64,000 nucleotides of DNA from Antennarius striatus (lineage: Eukaryota; Chordata; Actinopteri; Lophiiformes; Antennariidae), in assembly GCF_040054535.1 (NCBI RefSeq), contig NC_090787.1, positions 14,453,001-14,517,000 of the forward strand, given 5' to 3'. The notes beneath the pieces are model-generated. The model was not told the origin of the DNA and did no database searches. It saw only the letters and a list, made by a program, of their open reading frames with translations. Positions 11,147 to 22,341 of this stretch are shown piece by piece. The first letter of the stretch is position 1, and every line of letters begins with the position of its first letter. A program made the translations under genes and the position numbers.

Positions 11147-11289
11147 CTTTTAATAGCAGGCAGCGAGCACATGATGGCAGTGGGCCAATGGGATTCAAGC
11201 GTATTAACATACAGGTAACAGCAAGCAGAGGTGCATCATGGGAGACAGCATTGTGGATAGGTGAGAAGGGGAAAACAAAACAAAATAAT
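11147..11289 (-). promoter_or_regulatory. mbnl2: Autoregulatory 3' splice-site region of the mbnl2 54-nt exon
   Basis: On the minus strand the exon's acceptor AG (11147-11148) is preceded by 141 nt (11149-11289) with no other AG. The strong pyrimidine tract (ttttgttttccccttctc) is at the far end, about 11264-11290. The last 30 nt before the exon instead carry a cluster of YGCY motifs within tgctcgctgcctgct. A distant branch point, a long AG-exclusion zone and MBNL-binding YGCY motifs match published descriptions of autoregulated MBNL1 exon 5. Function here is inferred from that architecture. Confidence 0.7.
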
Positions 11290-12376
11290 CTGAATGTAGT
11301 TTACCACATAAAACACAATATGCATGCACAGTAACCAAAGCAACTGATTAAAAGCCACACTAACTAAAAACTGAATTAGTAGGTCAACATGTAAAGTTAA
11401 TCAATGTCTTTCATAACACAACTTTACAATGGCTCAATTTTGTATCCTATTTACACTGTATATTGATCAGTATGACAGCATGAGTTTGAAATTATAATTC
11501 ATTGTATATAAAACAGTGTTCACCCCCCTCTATGTTTGTCCACCTTGGACTAGCGACAAACTAAAACAGACTATAAATTAAGAAATTCAGACTCAACAAA
11601 TTCTCCAGGAGAGCAGGGAGAAAGTGGATATCACGTAAATTTGAAGTGTTCTGAAAGTATTATTAATTGAAATATTATGAGATGGGAGATGAGAGCTAGC
11701 TGAAGGCAGCAACACACTAACACATCTCAAATAACCATGTGCCCTTTAAGCACAGAATGCAGGGCTCCAGTTATTAATCTGACAACAAAGCTTGATGGCA
11801 GAACCCATCCTATCTGCACTACACACAACTAACTTGCTTATTTATGGTCTTAAACACAATAGAATTTCTTTTGCCACTGCATAAGATGACGTGACATGGA
11901 AAGTGATTAGAATGGCAAAAAAGCACACTTTCCACTTCTGACTAAAACTCCTCCATCAAGTTCTTACATGAACTCTGACATCTATTTATTAAAACAGAAG
12001 CTTTTCAAACTGTCAGGTGTTTTACTGGAGGTAATGATGGAGGGCAAGTACCCCACATACAGCCATACAAGTAGAGGAATTGCCTATAATTTGGAGGCAG
12101 ACTGATGTTTTTCTAAGGAGGACCCACAGTGACAGTCAAACCCCTAGTCCGGCAAGCATTTGCCATTAACTATACTTTTGTATTAAGAGCCAAAGAATCT
12201 CAACACTGATATCCTGTTTTGCTAAAATTCAGGGGAAAATCAAAGGCTACCAAATGAAATATGCTATTTAAATTCATACTGTACTCCAGATTCAGAGAAG
12301 ACTTCCATTCTTGTATTGGTAGCTTAATGTATTGTAAACACTATCCAGTACTCAGAAGGATAAAGCGCTGTCTTAC

Positions 12377-12625
12377 CACAACTGCAGCCTGGGCTGCCAC
12401 GGCTGTCTGACTTGCTTGCTGTTGACTGGATTTGATTTTGGCCTGCAAGTGTGCAGGCGGATGAAAATACTTGCACTTCTCCCTGGTGCAGCGACTCTTG
12501 ATATAGTCCATGCAAACAGTGACAGTATTATCCGTGTTGTCAATCATTGGACTGTCACATGGATGAGCAAAGCGGCAATCTGTCTCCCCTCTTGCACAAC
12601 TTCCTCGTAGAAACTCACGGCACAC
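12377..12625 (-). CDS. mbnl2: mbnl2 coding exon with zinc fingers 3 and 4
   Basis: Encodes 83 residues, [16 protein letters not shown]... to ...AAQAAVV. Zinc finger 3 is CX7CX6CX3H ([20 protein letters not shown]) and zinc finger 4 is CX7CX4CX3H ([18 protein letters not shown]). All eight metal ligands are intact. The tail is Ala/Gln-rich. These paired CCCH fingers bind YGCY RNA (family knowledge). The acceptor is cttctcag|GTG and the donor GTG|GTAAGA. Compared with human there are small changes, such as Ser for Gly in DYIKSRC and a shorter Ala run. Confidence 0.95.
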
Positions 12626-12752
12626 CTGAGAAGAGCCAGAATTAAGAGACTGAGAGGAATTCAGCTTTTAGCAAGCAGGTAGATTCTTTCAATGCATAGA
12701 GGCATTGATGAATCTTTTTTACATTAAATTACTCCTTATGATACGTGAATAC

Positions 12753-12974
12753 CTCTAGTTTGTCGGTACGCTGTAGCTTCTGAGAGGGTGAAGAAGAAGA
12801 GGAAGAAGAAGAGGAACTCTGGACTGCAATAGATGGGCTACCAGATACAAGAACTGGGGTGTTGGGAAGGTTGTCTGTTGGGACAAGACTCATTCCATGG
12901 CTCAGCGGAGTCACATATGAACCGTAACAAAGACCAGTGTTTGTGCCAAGTCCCTGTACAACAGGAAATGTTCG
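12753..12974 (-). CDS. mbnl2: mbnl2 linker exon with a ten-serine run
   Basis: Encodes 74 residues beginning RTFPVVQGLGTNTG and ending QKLQRTDKLE, matching the human inter-finger linker (FPVG..IGTNT...VPT..LP.TPV..GSP...QKL.RTDKLE). The acceptor is ccttcatag|CGA; the donor is GAG|GTATTC. A run of ten Ser codons (about 12784-12813) replaces the short human segment VPGSTAT. It is encoded by TCT/TCC codons, so the DNA is a purine/pyrimidine-biased trinucleotide tract. This linker spaces the two zinc-finger pairs. Confidence 0.9.
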
Positions 12975-13378
12975 CTATGAAGGAAGACATCATAGATCAC
13001 AAGTGGGACAAGGAGCAAAGAACAGACAAGAAGTCCCTCTTCATTATAGCAGACATAAAAGCAGACATAAAATACAGAACCAAATTCAAAACAAATCAAA
13101 TTCAGAACCTGTGTATTCATACAAAAAGGTTTCAGTTTGAGCATTAACATCTTGTTTTTCACTTGTATTGAATTAATCCCATGTTGAAATGTATTTGCCA
13201 ATCGATAAATTCCATATTTATTTACATTTTACTGAACCTATAAACCTTTTTTGGAATATTGTCAGGTATTAATGAAATTGCATGGATGGATGGATGGATA
13301 ATCTTGATGACATCACCCTAAAATGTCTGAACCAGGGGGTTTGTGTAGGTTCTCTCTGACTGCACCATGACGGCTTAC

Positions 13379-13543
13379 CACAGGCTGCAGACTGGGTCCA
13401 GGGATCATCAGCTGCATCTGTTGGGCCAGTACAGCTGCTGCTGTTTTCTGCTGGATGAGATTGTTGCGCCCATTTATCTCTAATTGTGTTTTTAAGTGGG
13501 AAGGTGGATGGAGATACTTGCAGTTCTCTCTTGAGCATCGACC
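13379..13543 (-). CDS. mbnl2: mbnl2 coding exon completing zinc finger 2
   Basis: Encodes 55 residues from [18 protein letters not shown] to [10 protein letters not shown], nearly identical to human MBNL2 over the first 40. It supplies the last Cys-Cys-His ligands of zinc finger 2 (CX7CX4CX3H spans the junction with the previous exon). The acceptor is gaacccag|GGT and the donor GTG|GTAAGC, both phase 0. Confidence 0.94.
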
Positions 13544-13901
13544 CTGGGTTCAGAGAAAATAAATAAAGGCATTAAAAACATGTCATTTGCTCTTTGAAAC
13601 TGAGGAAAAACTTAGAATTTAAGACAGAATATATGGTTACACAACTCCACCTTTCACTGAGCTTAAATAAAAGAAACAACACTGAAGATTAGCCTGGTAC
13701 AACATAAAGATATGTGCTGCAGAATTACTCAACACAATCACAAAAGGCTATAAGCTGCATTATTTAGATGAAGACCTCGCCTATGAATTTACAGCGCTCA
13801 CTGTGATCACGAGAGACAAGAGACCTTCAGTAAAAGACAATTGCACTCACAGGTTGTAAGATTCCTTTGGGGAAACAATTACTATTATCAGTCTGGTTAT
13901 T

Positions 13902-14431
13902 ACATCCCGCGAATTGGTGATGTATTGTAATTGTCAGTGTTTGTGTGTTCGTCCGTCCGTCCGCAAATAGATGAAAGAAAAAGCACATTACTCGGGCGAC
14001 AAAGGATGAAAATGAGATGACCATGATCTTGAGAAAGGTAGGTCAAGGTCAAATTTCAACTTTTGCACACTCAGCAACCAGATAAGATAGAAAGACAAGG
14101 GAGAAGGCCAATGTGCGTAAGACCATAGATGAAAGCACTAGCTTTGACCTATGGTCTGAGATATTTTCTATCCTGAGATATCTTTGCACATATCTCAGGA
14201 ACCGGATAAGATAGAAAGACAAAACAAAAGGCGTTATATTCAACTTGACTTTGAAAAACTAGGTCAAGGTCACATTTTCACTTTTATACCTTTTTAGGGA
14301 CACATCTCTGAAACCTTGTGACAAACAGAATGCACCAGTTAAATTTTGGATCATGGGTCTTTTATTAAATTACCCTGACCTATGAAAGTAAATCAGGGTA
14401 AAATTTTGAATTCAGGGATGTCGCGTGATGT
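13902..14431. mobile_element. Interspersed repeat with short inverted ends in mbnl2 intron
   Basis: The block starts acatcccgcg (13902-13911) and ends cgcgtgatgt (14422-14431), an imperfect inverted pair. It holds a gtccgtccgtccg run and two copies of an internal motif (ggataagatagaaagacaa-like at about 14082-14100 and 14205-14223). TCAAGGTCA occurs twice (14043-14051 and 14264-14272). From memory similar sequences ending ...gcagtctctgactgcc are dispersed in fish genomes. The class is not certain; a non-autonomous DNA transposon is my guess. Confidence 0.5.
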
Positions 14432-14567
14432 TGCAGTCTCTGACTGCCTTGTTAACCTTAAGTGTCACTCTCCCCTTTCAGACTTTAAAAGCACTCTAAC
14501 AAAAGTCCGTCAGTCAATCAGATGTCTCAGTTAGCCTAATCGTCTAACCTTCTTTTGTTGATCTGGA

Positions 14568-14832
14568 TCCGGGTCGCAGGTTTAAGCTGGAGCCTATCCC
14601 AGCTGACTACAGGTGGAGGTGGGTTACACCCTGAATAAGTCAGAGCCACATAAAATGAAAATACCCATTCATGGTCACAGACAATTTAGAATGACTTATC
14701 CACCTAACTTGCATGTTTTTTTGGAAGTGGGAGGACGCTGACATGAAGAAAGGCCCCTGGTGGCATTGAGCCAAGGACCTTTTTGCTGTGAGGCAATAGC
14801 TATTCGCACTGTGCAACTTCGCTGCCTGTTCT
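14568..14832 (-). repeat. Diverged teleost tRNA-type SINE, minus orientation
   Basis: The sequence carries the family's landmarks in reverse complement: ggagcctatcccagctgac, tcacagacaatttaga, aacttgcatg, gtgggagga, and ccaaggacctttttgctgtgaggcaa near the head. The head boxes are decayed and there is no clear target-site duplication, so it is an old copy. A short similar piece lies near 16126-16166. Confidence 0.7.
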
Positions 14833-16511
14833 TCATATTCAAATCATTTAATTAAGTGAACCAGTTGCACCACATCTGCATTGCCCCTAGAGATCTGTAT
14901 TAATTATTTTCAGACATATCTATGTAGGTGTAACTGTCACCAGTGTTGCCTTATTCTTTATAGGGCTCTGAAGAAACTAAGCATCAGTATTCATCAACTT
15001 GGATTGATTTGCCATCATGTAATATAAAACCTTCATGTTTACGCTTGAACGTACTGTATGTCTCACACAGAACACATGGTGTAAAGGTTTCCAGGCCTCA
15101 GCTATAGAGGAATTAATGAAGAGAATGTGTGGCTTTGTAATAGTTTAAGGGGATGCCTACATGAGAGCTGGTAGCTGAATCAGAGCTGTGTATCAGAAAT
15201 ACTTTCCTGCTTTAATTGAGGCCATAAGATACAAGTTACCAAACCAAAATGTCTGCTCATTCTTCCAAATAACAAAGTTAAGTCTGTCAGGACTAAATGG
15301 GTTTAAAAGGCAACCAATCACATGTCAATACAAAGCCATCAGTGTAAGAGCTGGATGGGCTATTGGTGGGAAACCATTTGTATGGGATGGATTAAGGTTC
15401 CAAAGAAATACAAAACACAGATATGGAAAAGTATTTTGTTTTATCTTCACATCTATATTTGGACGTGTGTTTTAATGTGCCTTAAGGCTTTTCTTCATGT
15501 ATATTTTACAATCAGTGAATATTTTCTATAATGACTCTGTCATCATTTCAGAGAGATAAAAAAATTCTGATATACTGGATGACCAGGTGATACAAATTTT
15601 CTGAATTAAAGCGACAATTTAAACTATTAAAATCTGTAATGATGGAAGTAACCCTTCGAAATGAAGTCATGTACTCAACTTGGTAATTTACTAAAAAAAT
15701 CAACCTTTTCAGTAGTAGATGTGACTTTGTAATAAACATCAGGTCACCAGGGCACAGAGAAAGCCCTCTGGACTGGCAATTGTCAGAAGATAAGACAATG
15801 ACTCAACATGAGAATAATCCTGTGGGCAAAGCTGTATTGTGGTGTGATAGCGAACGTGTGAGAGTGGATTAAGGCAGGCTGGGTCTCGTTCAGGACAGCG
15901 GCGCAAAAAGGAGAAAAAAATGTCTGTAATCCAACTGGCTGCCTGAACTGTTTACAGTCTACATTAGATAAGTGATGAGAGAACATTTGATAGGTGTTTG
16001 AATTTAGTTTTGGACAAACATGGTATTATCTATAGTTTCACAAACATCTGAGTTATAAATAATGGAAGATAAAGCTTGAGCAGATTTTCTGTTTTTGTGT
16101 GAAACCAACCAGTTGTTGGGGCAGCTTCAAACCCATTCTTGGTCACAGACAATTTAGAGTGACTACAGTATTATTACAGTATTTGTTGGGGCAAAGACCT
16201 TAAACCTGAAATCAACAGAAGGGTTATTTCTGTCAATGATTATCAACACTCACAGTGGAGCAAGAGGACGAAGATGAGAGACACCTATTTATCTTATGTT
16301 TTTTGTAACATCAAAAACACTTCAGCAAGCACACCAAGAGCACCTTCAATAATCGCCAAATTTAAAAAATATATTATTTTGGAGTTAGAGTCACTACCTT
16401 TTACTCAGTGTCCTACGAAATAAATGGAAATTATTATTTTTTTCAGTTAACAGAATTCATAACATTTTCTTTGTAGAGGTGTCACATAAGAGTGTATTGC
16501 ATTATTTTTAC

Positions 16512-17067
16512 CTTCATTGAGTCAAAGCAGGCAATAACTCTTCCATTGTCAACTTGGCAGCTCTTCGATGGATGAGCAAATTTGCATTCTTCATCACTCC
16601 GTGAACAGTTTCCCCGCTGAAACTGTCGACAGACTTCCAGAGTTAGCCATTTTGTATCTCTGATCGAAGAAATGTTCAACGCCATATCTAAAACTTATAG
16701 TCATAAATGTTGTCCTTTAAAATTGCAATCTTATTTTCTTGTGCCTCAGACACCTGTTTGGTTGTCTTTAAGTGTAAAGTCCTCTTTTAAAACAATCTGG
16801 TGAGTCCTCCATGAGCTGGAGCAAAAAGATCAAATGGAAGCGGGATCACAAATAAAGACAAAAAAGAATCAGCTACAACTGTGACACCTTCCTGTATATA
16901 TTCCACAAATGATGATGCCAAACAAAAAATTAGACTTGTCGCTTTAGTATTGCAGCTGAGGTCCCAGCAATGGTGCCGGAGTCTGGTCTTATAGAAAGCA
17001 AAAGCTGTCAGCATCCATGGACCAACTTCAAGTCTGTATTTCCCCCTGAAGGCACACTATTTGCAAT
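16512..17067 (-). CDS. mbnl2: mbnl2 start-codon exon (5'UTR 16686-17067, coding 16512-16685)
   Basis: The ATG at 16683-16685 opens [22 protein letters not shown] and runs 58 codons to ...IACFDSMK, then donor AAG|GTAAAA. It contains complete zinc finger 1, CX7CX6CX3H ([20 protein letters not shown]), and the first Cys of finger 2. It is near-identical to human MBNL2/MBNL1 exon 2. The total predicted protein with all exons is 387 residues: an RNA-binding regulator of alternative splicing, mRNA localisation and polyadenylation. Upstream the exon extends 382 nt to a strong acceptor, ctttgtttttcag (AG at 17068-17069). This 5'UTR contains two overlapping upstream reading frames (9 and 75 codons). 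The acceptor is inferred from sequence only. Confidence 0.92.
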
Positions 17068-17985
17068 CTGAAAAACAAAGTAACACATGCATATTTCATA
17101 TTACCATTGCATACAAATAAACAACATTAATATTATGGTATCATTTGTCTAGTTGGCACACTTAGAGCCACTATAAACTTCTGAACATTAATAGCATCTC
17201 ATGTAATTTTCTCTGTTCTATGGAGACTATTCAGTTCTCTGGAGACATGTGTTCCTTAGCAATCCATTGCAGAAAGAAGGTCAAACAATAAAAATTTGTT
17301 CTTCTGTAATTAGTCAAATAATATTTAGCAATGCCAGACTCCCAAGTCTCTAATTGTTTAAGTAATGTCTATAAAACTACAATTTCTGGTTGAACCTTCA
17401 GAATGTGAACATTTTATGTCTCTTTATATCTGCATTCTTCTCAGTTTTATATCGTTGTTTGCAAAAAGCGCAACCCCCCCCCCACAAACAAGTCAACCAT
17501 AACAAGGAAGGCACATGTAAATATTTGCAGTATGTATGTTAAGTAAAAATATGAAAAATATGATGGTAAACATCATCCATCGAGTCTGAATTAGCATTTT
17601 TCTCCATGTGACTCACTGTAATGCTGTACTATTTAGTAGTAATTAGAGGTTTATTTGCAAATGCACCCATAAACTAAACACTTTCACTTCATGCAAGTAC
17701 AACTCCTCTGCATGTTGCTCTTTTCAGCGTAAGTGAATAATTTGGTTATATAATTGGAACTCATCTCAAGATGAACACCTACATGATTCTTTCAGCTAAT
17801 GTTGCTAACGTTTAGTACTTACAATTGCTCAGTATTTTGTTACATAAACAGTATGACATTGTGTTATGCTACCTTTATAAAACATGTTGAGTAATTCCCA
17901 CAATAACAGACTGTCACATACATTTCACACATTTTATGGGAATCATTTCCTATTCAAACTCATTTTATTATATTTTTACACCCCT

Positions 17986-18036
17986 TTCAATTCAATTCAA
18001 TTCAATTCAATTCAATTCAATTCAATTCAATTCAAT
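17986..18036. repeat. (TTCAA)n pentanucleotide microsatellite
   Basis: About ten perfect TTCAA units in the mbnl2 5' intron. The long open frames over it are products of the repeat. Confidence 0.97.
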
Positions 18037-18486
18037 GGTATTATTTACAAGATGTTTACAATTTCAGAAGTTCTTGGTACCAAATTGCTCCAGCCAGATA
18101 AACTGGGTGGAGCAATCGAGCTATTTAGCAGAGTGTTGGCTCACAATATCACTTAGCAAATACCAATAAAGTAAAACAAACACAGCACAACATGCTGGCA
18201 GTCACATGCAGGACAGGATAGTCAGACCGGTATGCTAAGCGGCAAAACAGACAGGAAGTTGGTACACAGGCAGAAAAGGTGGTTCACTCACAATCACTCA
18301 CTCACAATCCGATACCAGTTGAAAAGCATTATGTTCCAAAAAAGACTCAAAAGGTACAGAATAAATTCTACTGAAGCTACTCCAGATTTTCTACACCCAT
18401 AACCTTTTAGCTTCACTGCAGGCTATCCCACAGCATAGTACAACAATGTCTTTTGGAAGCAGGTCAGGAAACAGAGTCAGAAACTT

Positions 18487-18725
18487 ACCTATTCAATTCA
18501 CGAAGCACTTAACAACTACTGTCCATGACCAAGAAAGATTTTGAGAAACTAACTTGGATAGAAGATAATGACTAGAACGTTTTATAACCTCTCAGGCTGA
18601 GAGATTCAACTTTCTTTTCTTCACAACAGTGAAAACTGCCTGACTGATCAACTCTGGCTATAACATTTCCAGCCACCCCCCCTTCCTGCCTCTGGAAAGC
18701 CCCGCCCATTAAAAAATAGGCCAAT
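18487..18725 (-). promoter_or_regulatory. mbnl2: Candidate alternative mbnl2 promoter and first exon
   Basis: Reading along the minus strand there is a CCAAT box (18721-18725), a GC box (gccccgccc on plus, 18699-18707), a TATAAAA box (18580-18586), then about 95 nt ending at a consensus donor, AATAG|GTAAGT (GT at 18487-18488). A first exon of about 65 nt (18489 to about 18553) would splice to the acceptor at 17068. The order and spacing of TATA box and donor are good. No transcript evidence is available here. Confidence 0.45.
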
Positions 18726-19156
18726 GGAAATCCACAGGCTGATACACCAAGTGAAAGCCTTACAGTACTCCTGTCTGTATTTATGAATAAAGTTTATTTA
18801 GGACTAAATTCAACGCTTACTTATTTGTCAATAAATTCAAAGAATGGTAAGAGAAGTATAATCTTAAGAAATTACGTACAAACCAGTTCTGTACTGATCC
18901 ACTGTGTGACCATTTTTCTGAACATGTAGCTCATTACGAACATGCCTCAAATATGTTTCTCTGGAAGTTTGTACAGTTAGCATAATTGTGACCCTGCTAA
19001 AAGGAACTACCCTTTTGAATTACATGGACATAGTCTCAGCTCCAACATTCAAAGTGTTACTACTGCAAATTATAGTGTTATTACTACAACTTAAAATATG
19101 GTAATATTTTGTTAATATGTTTTTCAAAACATACAATTTACTGGCAGGCAGTAGAT

Positions 19157-19159
<3 letters not shown>

Positions 19160-19235
<76 letters not shown>
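19160..19235. repeat. (GT)38 microsatellite
   Basis: An uninterrupted GT run of about 76 nt, followed by TA-rich and GACA/GATA-type units to about 19330, in the mbnl2 5' intron. The His/Thr-rich frames on the minus strand come from it. Confidence 0.97.
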
Positions 19236-19237
<2 letters not shown>

Positions 19238-19984
19238 ACTGTATATACATACATATATAATGCATGTATACAGTAAATAGACAGTATATATAGTATATAT
19301 ACAGTATAGACAGACAGACAGACAGATAGATAGGTACTGATAGGCATTCACCCTATCAGTATCTAGCTTTCTATGTTTAAACAGTAGGAAAATGTTGATT
19401 TCAGTGTCTTGTTTACACCATCTGTTACAGAACAGTAACGAAGGTGGAATTGTAATTTATCTCACTACTCGTCAGTACAGTAGGCTCTTGGCTTATTGCT
19501 TTTTTTTATTTGTGTCACATTCATTGCAAAAAAAAAAAAGCCTAATTTTGTGCTAAATTTTTGTGAGTTGTTCAGAGTTGTAATTGATGTTTTTGATGTA
19601 ACTAGCTGTCCTGCTTATGACACAGTTGGCTATCAACTTAAATTTATGAGCAACCTCTAACAAACAGCAGAAAATACAGAACCTTTATAATGACGTTCAA
19701 TTACAGTACCTTTAATTCCCACCGATTCACACGGCCATAGCGCTATACGAGCCGAAAACCTCTGACACGGTCTAATTTCAGTCTATACCTCCACTTGAAG
19801 GGTAGCAGGGTTACATCTCTGATTTGCTTTCTCATCCTCGGCTACTTTAGCTAGCTAATCACAGATACTGTACTTAGCCAACTAGCTAAAGACACATCTG
19901 TCCCGCGGCTATCGTTCTAACTTCATTGCTAACGTCCACGTTAGCCACACACTGAGCTGTTAGCAAAAGCAAGAACCTGCTTAC

Positions 19985-20100
19985 CTCATCATCACGGATG
20001 AACCGCTTCCCGGAGGATCACGCACCAGCTAGGACAGACGACACGGCAGTCCGTCTAAACTAACGAAAAGAAGGTTTTAAGCCATCCAGAAATCTATGTT
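19985..20100 (-). other. mbnl2: mbnl2 non-coding first exon and CpG-rich promoter area
   Basis: The minus strand shows a CpG-bearing stretch (gtgtcgtctgtcctagctggtgcgtg) that ends at a strong donor, GATGAG|GTAAGC (GT at 19983-19984). About 19720-20060 is richer in CpG than its surroundings. This fits the first non-coding exon of mbnl2, splicing 2.9 kb to the acceptor at 17068. The start site and the upstream end are not determined. Confidence 0.5.
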
Positions 20101-21627
20101 CATTAGCACATGAGATCGCTACCCTCTTTTTAGAACTATGACTTGTATTTTCGTTTTCGAATATGACCTCAGTTCGGCATTTCTTTGTAACACTGCACAG
20201 ATTTAAGCAACAAGCTTTTGACAGCTTACTGTACGAATGTCAGTTTAATGCGTTGAGGGGTTCCGTGTTTGTGCTGAGAATGCTATAGATGAAAGTCAAT
20301 GTATATAGAACATTTAAGACACATCAAAGCAAAAAAATGAATATTAAAAGGTATTGGGGTCATTAGAAATAATTTAATAGTGTTATGTAGGTCATTCTTT
20401 AACTTGAATTTTCTACAACCCCCTCCGACCACAACATGGTACAATCCACGCGAATACCAGTAGGCTAAAAGGGCAAGGGTTTGCTTGTTACCAAGGGAAC
20501 AAGAAAACCATAAGAGTTTTATGGATTAGTTTTAAAGCATACATTCACGTAGAACTTCTTATATATAAAGTACAGTATTATGAATACTCTCCAGTATTTC
20601 CTTTTAAAAAAAATCTTTTTGGTCAACCTGAGGACGACGTAGAAAGCGTCATAAACAAAATCACGTCAGACGTAGAAGATATGAGATCTCATTTGCATAG
20701 AGGAGATGATGAAATGAGAAAAAAAAAATTATCTTTATAAAGTGATAATATTGACGTAATTATATAATGTATAATGAGCATGATCATTAAACTACATATT
20801 TTAAAAAAATAATTTTGGCATTTTGTTTATGTCACAATTGCTAATTGTATGATATTATTATAGGATAGGAACTGTATATGCAAATATTATATTGCTAATG
20901 TACTGGCACTGTATGCGTTATTTCAGGTCATAATCCAATACTACACAAAACAAGGATTTTTGTGGGAAATAATGTAAAGAAAAAAGTTCATTTTTATAAT
21001 GTTCCCTGTTGTTAGAGCTTTTACATTAATGTTTTACATTAATACACCATATGCATTGTATTCTTTTTTACTAGTTGGAACCCGTTGTAATTCCAGGATA
21101 AAACAATAATATCAGACTTCATACCAAACATATGAAAACAAATGTATTGGTATTATAAACCTAGAGCACCCAACGTAGTCAAAAATCAACGTAGTGACGT
21201 AACAACTTTGTATTGGCAAATCATGGATTGCACTGGGTGGGCATTGAGAAGCCATAGATGAATGTTAATAGACTAACTGGAGAAAGAAAGATAAGTAATC
21301 GTGAGATGGGGAAAGAGGCTAATGTTAAAGGAAGAGACACCTGTCAAATGAGCAAGTGGAAAAGAAATTTTAGAGAAGTGATAGTTCTGTTAGCTGACTA
21401 CATGAACAGAGCTGTATGTAGTTACTTTAAGATGATTTTTATCAGATGCCCGTGGAGCATTTTGGACACCACATTGATTGTCCCATTCCAAACGGAAACC
21501 ATAGCTGGACAGATTGTTCGTGCTAGTCAGCTAGTTTCACTCAGAACTTGTTGCCATTTTCTGTGTCGTTCCTGCTGTTTGGACTCTCTGCTCAAAATAT
21601 AAAAATTGTTGGAACAGTTGGGTAGTC

Positions 21628-21780
21628 TATTGTATTGTATTGTATTGTATTGCATTGCATTATATTGTATTGTATTGTATTGTATTGTATTGTATTGTAT
21701 TGTATTGTATTCTATTCTATTCTATTCTATTCTATTCTATTCTATTCTATTCTATTCTATTCTATTCTATTCTATTCTAT
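21628..21780. repeat. Tandem pair of pentanucleotide arrays, (TATTG)n then (TATTC)n
   Basis: About 16 TATTG units with a few variants (21628-21709) change abruptly into about 14 perfect TATTC units (21710-21780). The second array is the ATTCT motif. The Tyr/Ile/Leu-rich frame across it is a repeat product. Confidence 0.97.
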
Positions 21781-22237
21781 AGATACATCAAGATACACCA
21801 ATTCAAGATGAGTATCACTTTACATCTACTCAGAATAAATATAAAAAACACCTGTACCACTCTTCTCACCTCCTTTCTGCAGGAGGTTTTCTTTGAATCA
21901 GAAAATTATCCAACCCCAAAACCAGTGATGACTCATGGATATTGCATTGAAATGAGACTGCACAGTTTACTATTTACTTTACACAAATTATTTCAAAATA
22001 TCAGAATTATTTTCTAAACTCCCACACAATTTATATATATTTTTTTACTGTAGAACAAACAGATTCAAGGAAAAGAATCAGGAACACACTGTAGACCTGT
22101 AGCCAAGATGTTACTGAATGCTAGATATTATAAAATAAGTCTACATTTTACGTAAGGGGATGCAACTGCCTCAGGTGGTGTACATTTAGGTCGTGTGACC
22201 TTATATAGACTGAGTGCAGCGTTAATTGTTTTTGATA

Positions 22238-22341
22238 ATATATATATATTATATAATAGATTATATATATATATAATATATATATATATATATTATATTA
22301 TATATATATTATATAATATAATATATATATATATATATAAT
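22238..22341. repeat. Imperfect (TA)n microsatellite
   Basis: About 100 nt of TA repeats with interruptions such as atataatata; self-complementary. Confidence 0.95.

Noticed and set aside
13269..13538. 89-codon minus-strand frame beginning MLKRELQV
   Set aside because: It is out of frame with mbnl2; the true reading frame over 13379-13543 matches the family and splices in phase.
19020..19351. His/Thr-rich minus-strand frames
   Set aside because: They are translations of the (GT)38 microsatellite.
17986..21780. Possible CRISPR-like or satellite arrays
   Set aside because: The units are uniform 5-mers without spacers; these are microsatellites in a vertebrate genome.
21640..22017. 125-codon Tyr/Ile/Leu-rich frame resembling a membrane protein
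   Set aside because: The hydrophobic part is made by the TATTG/TATTC pentanucleotide arrays.
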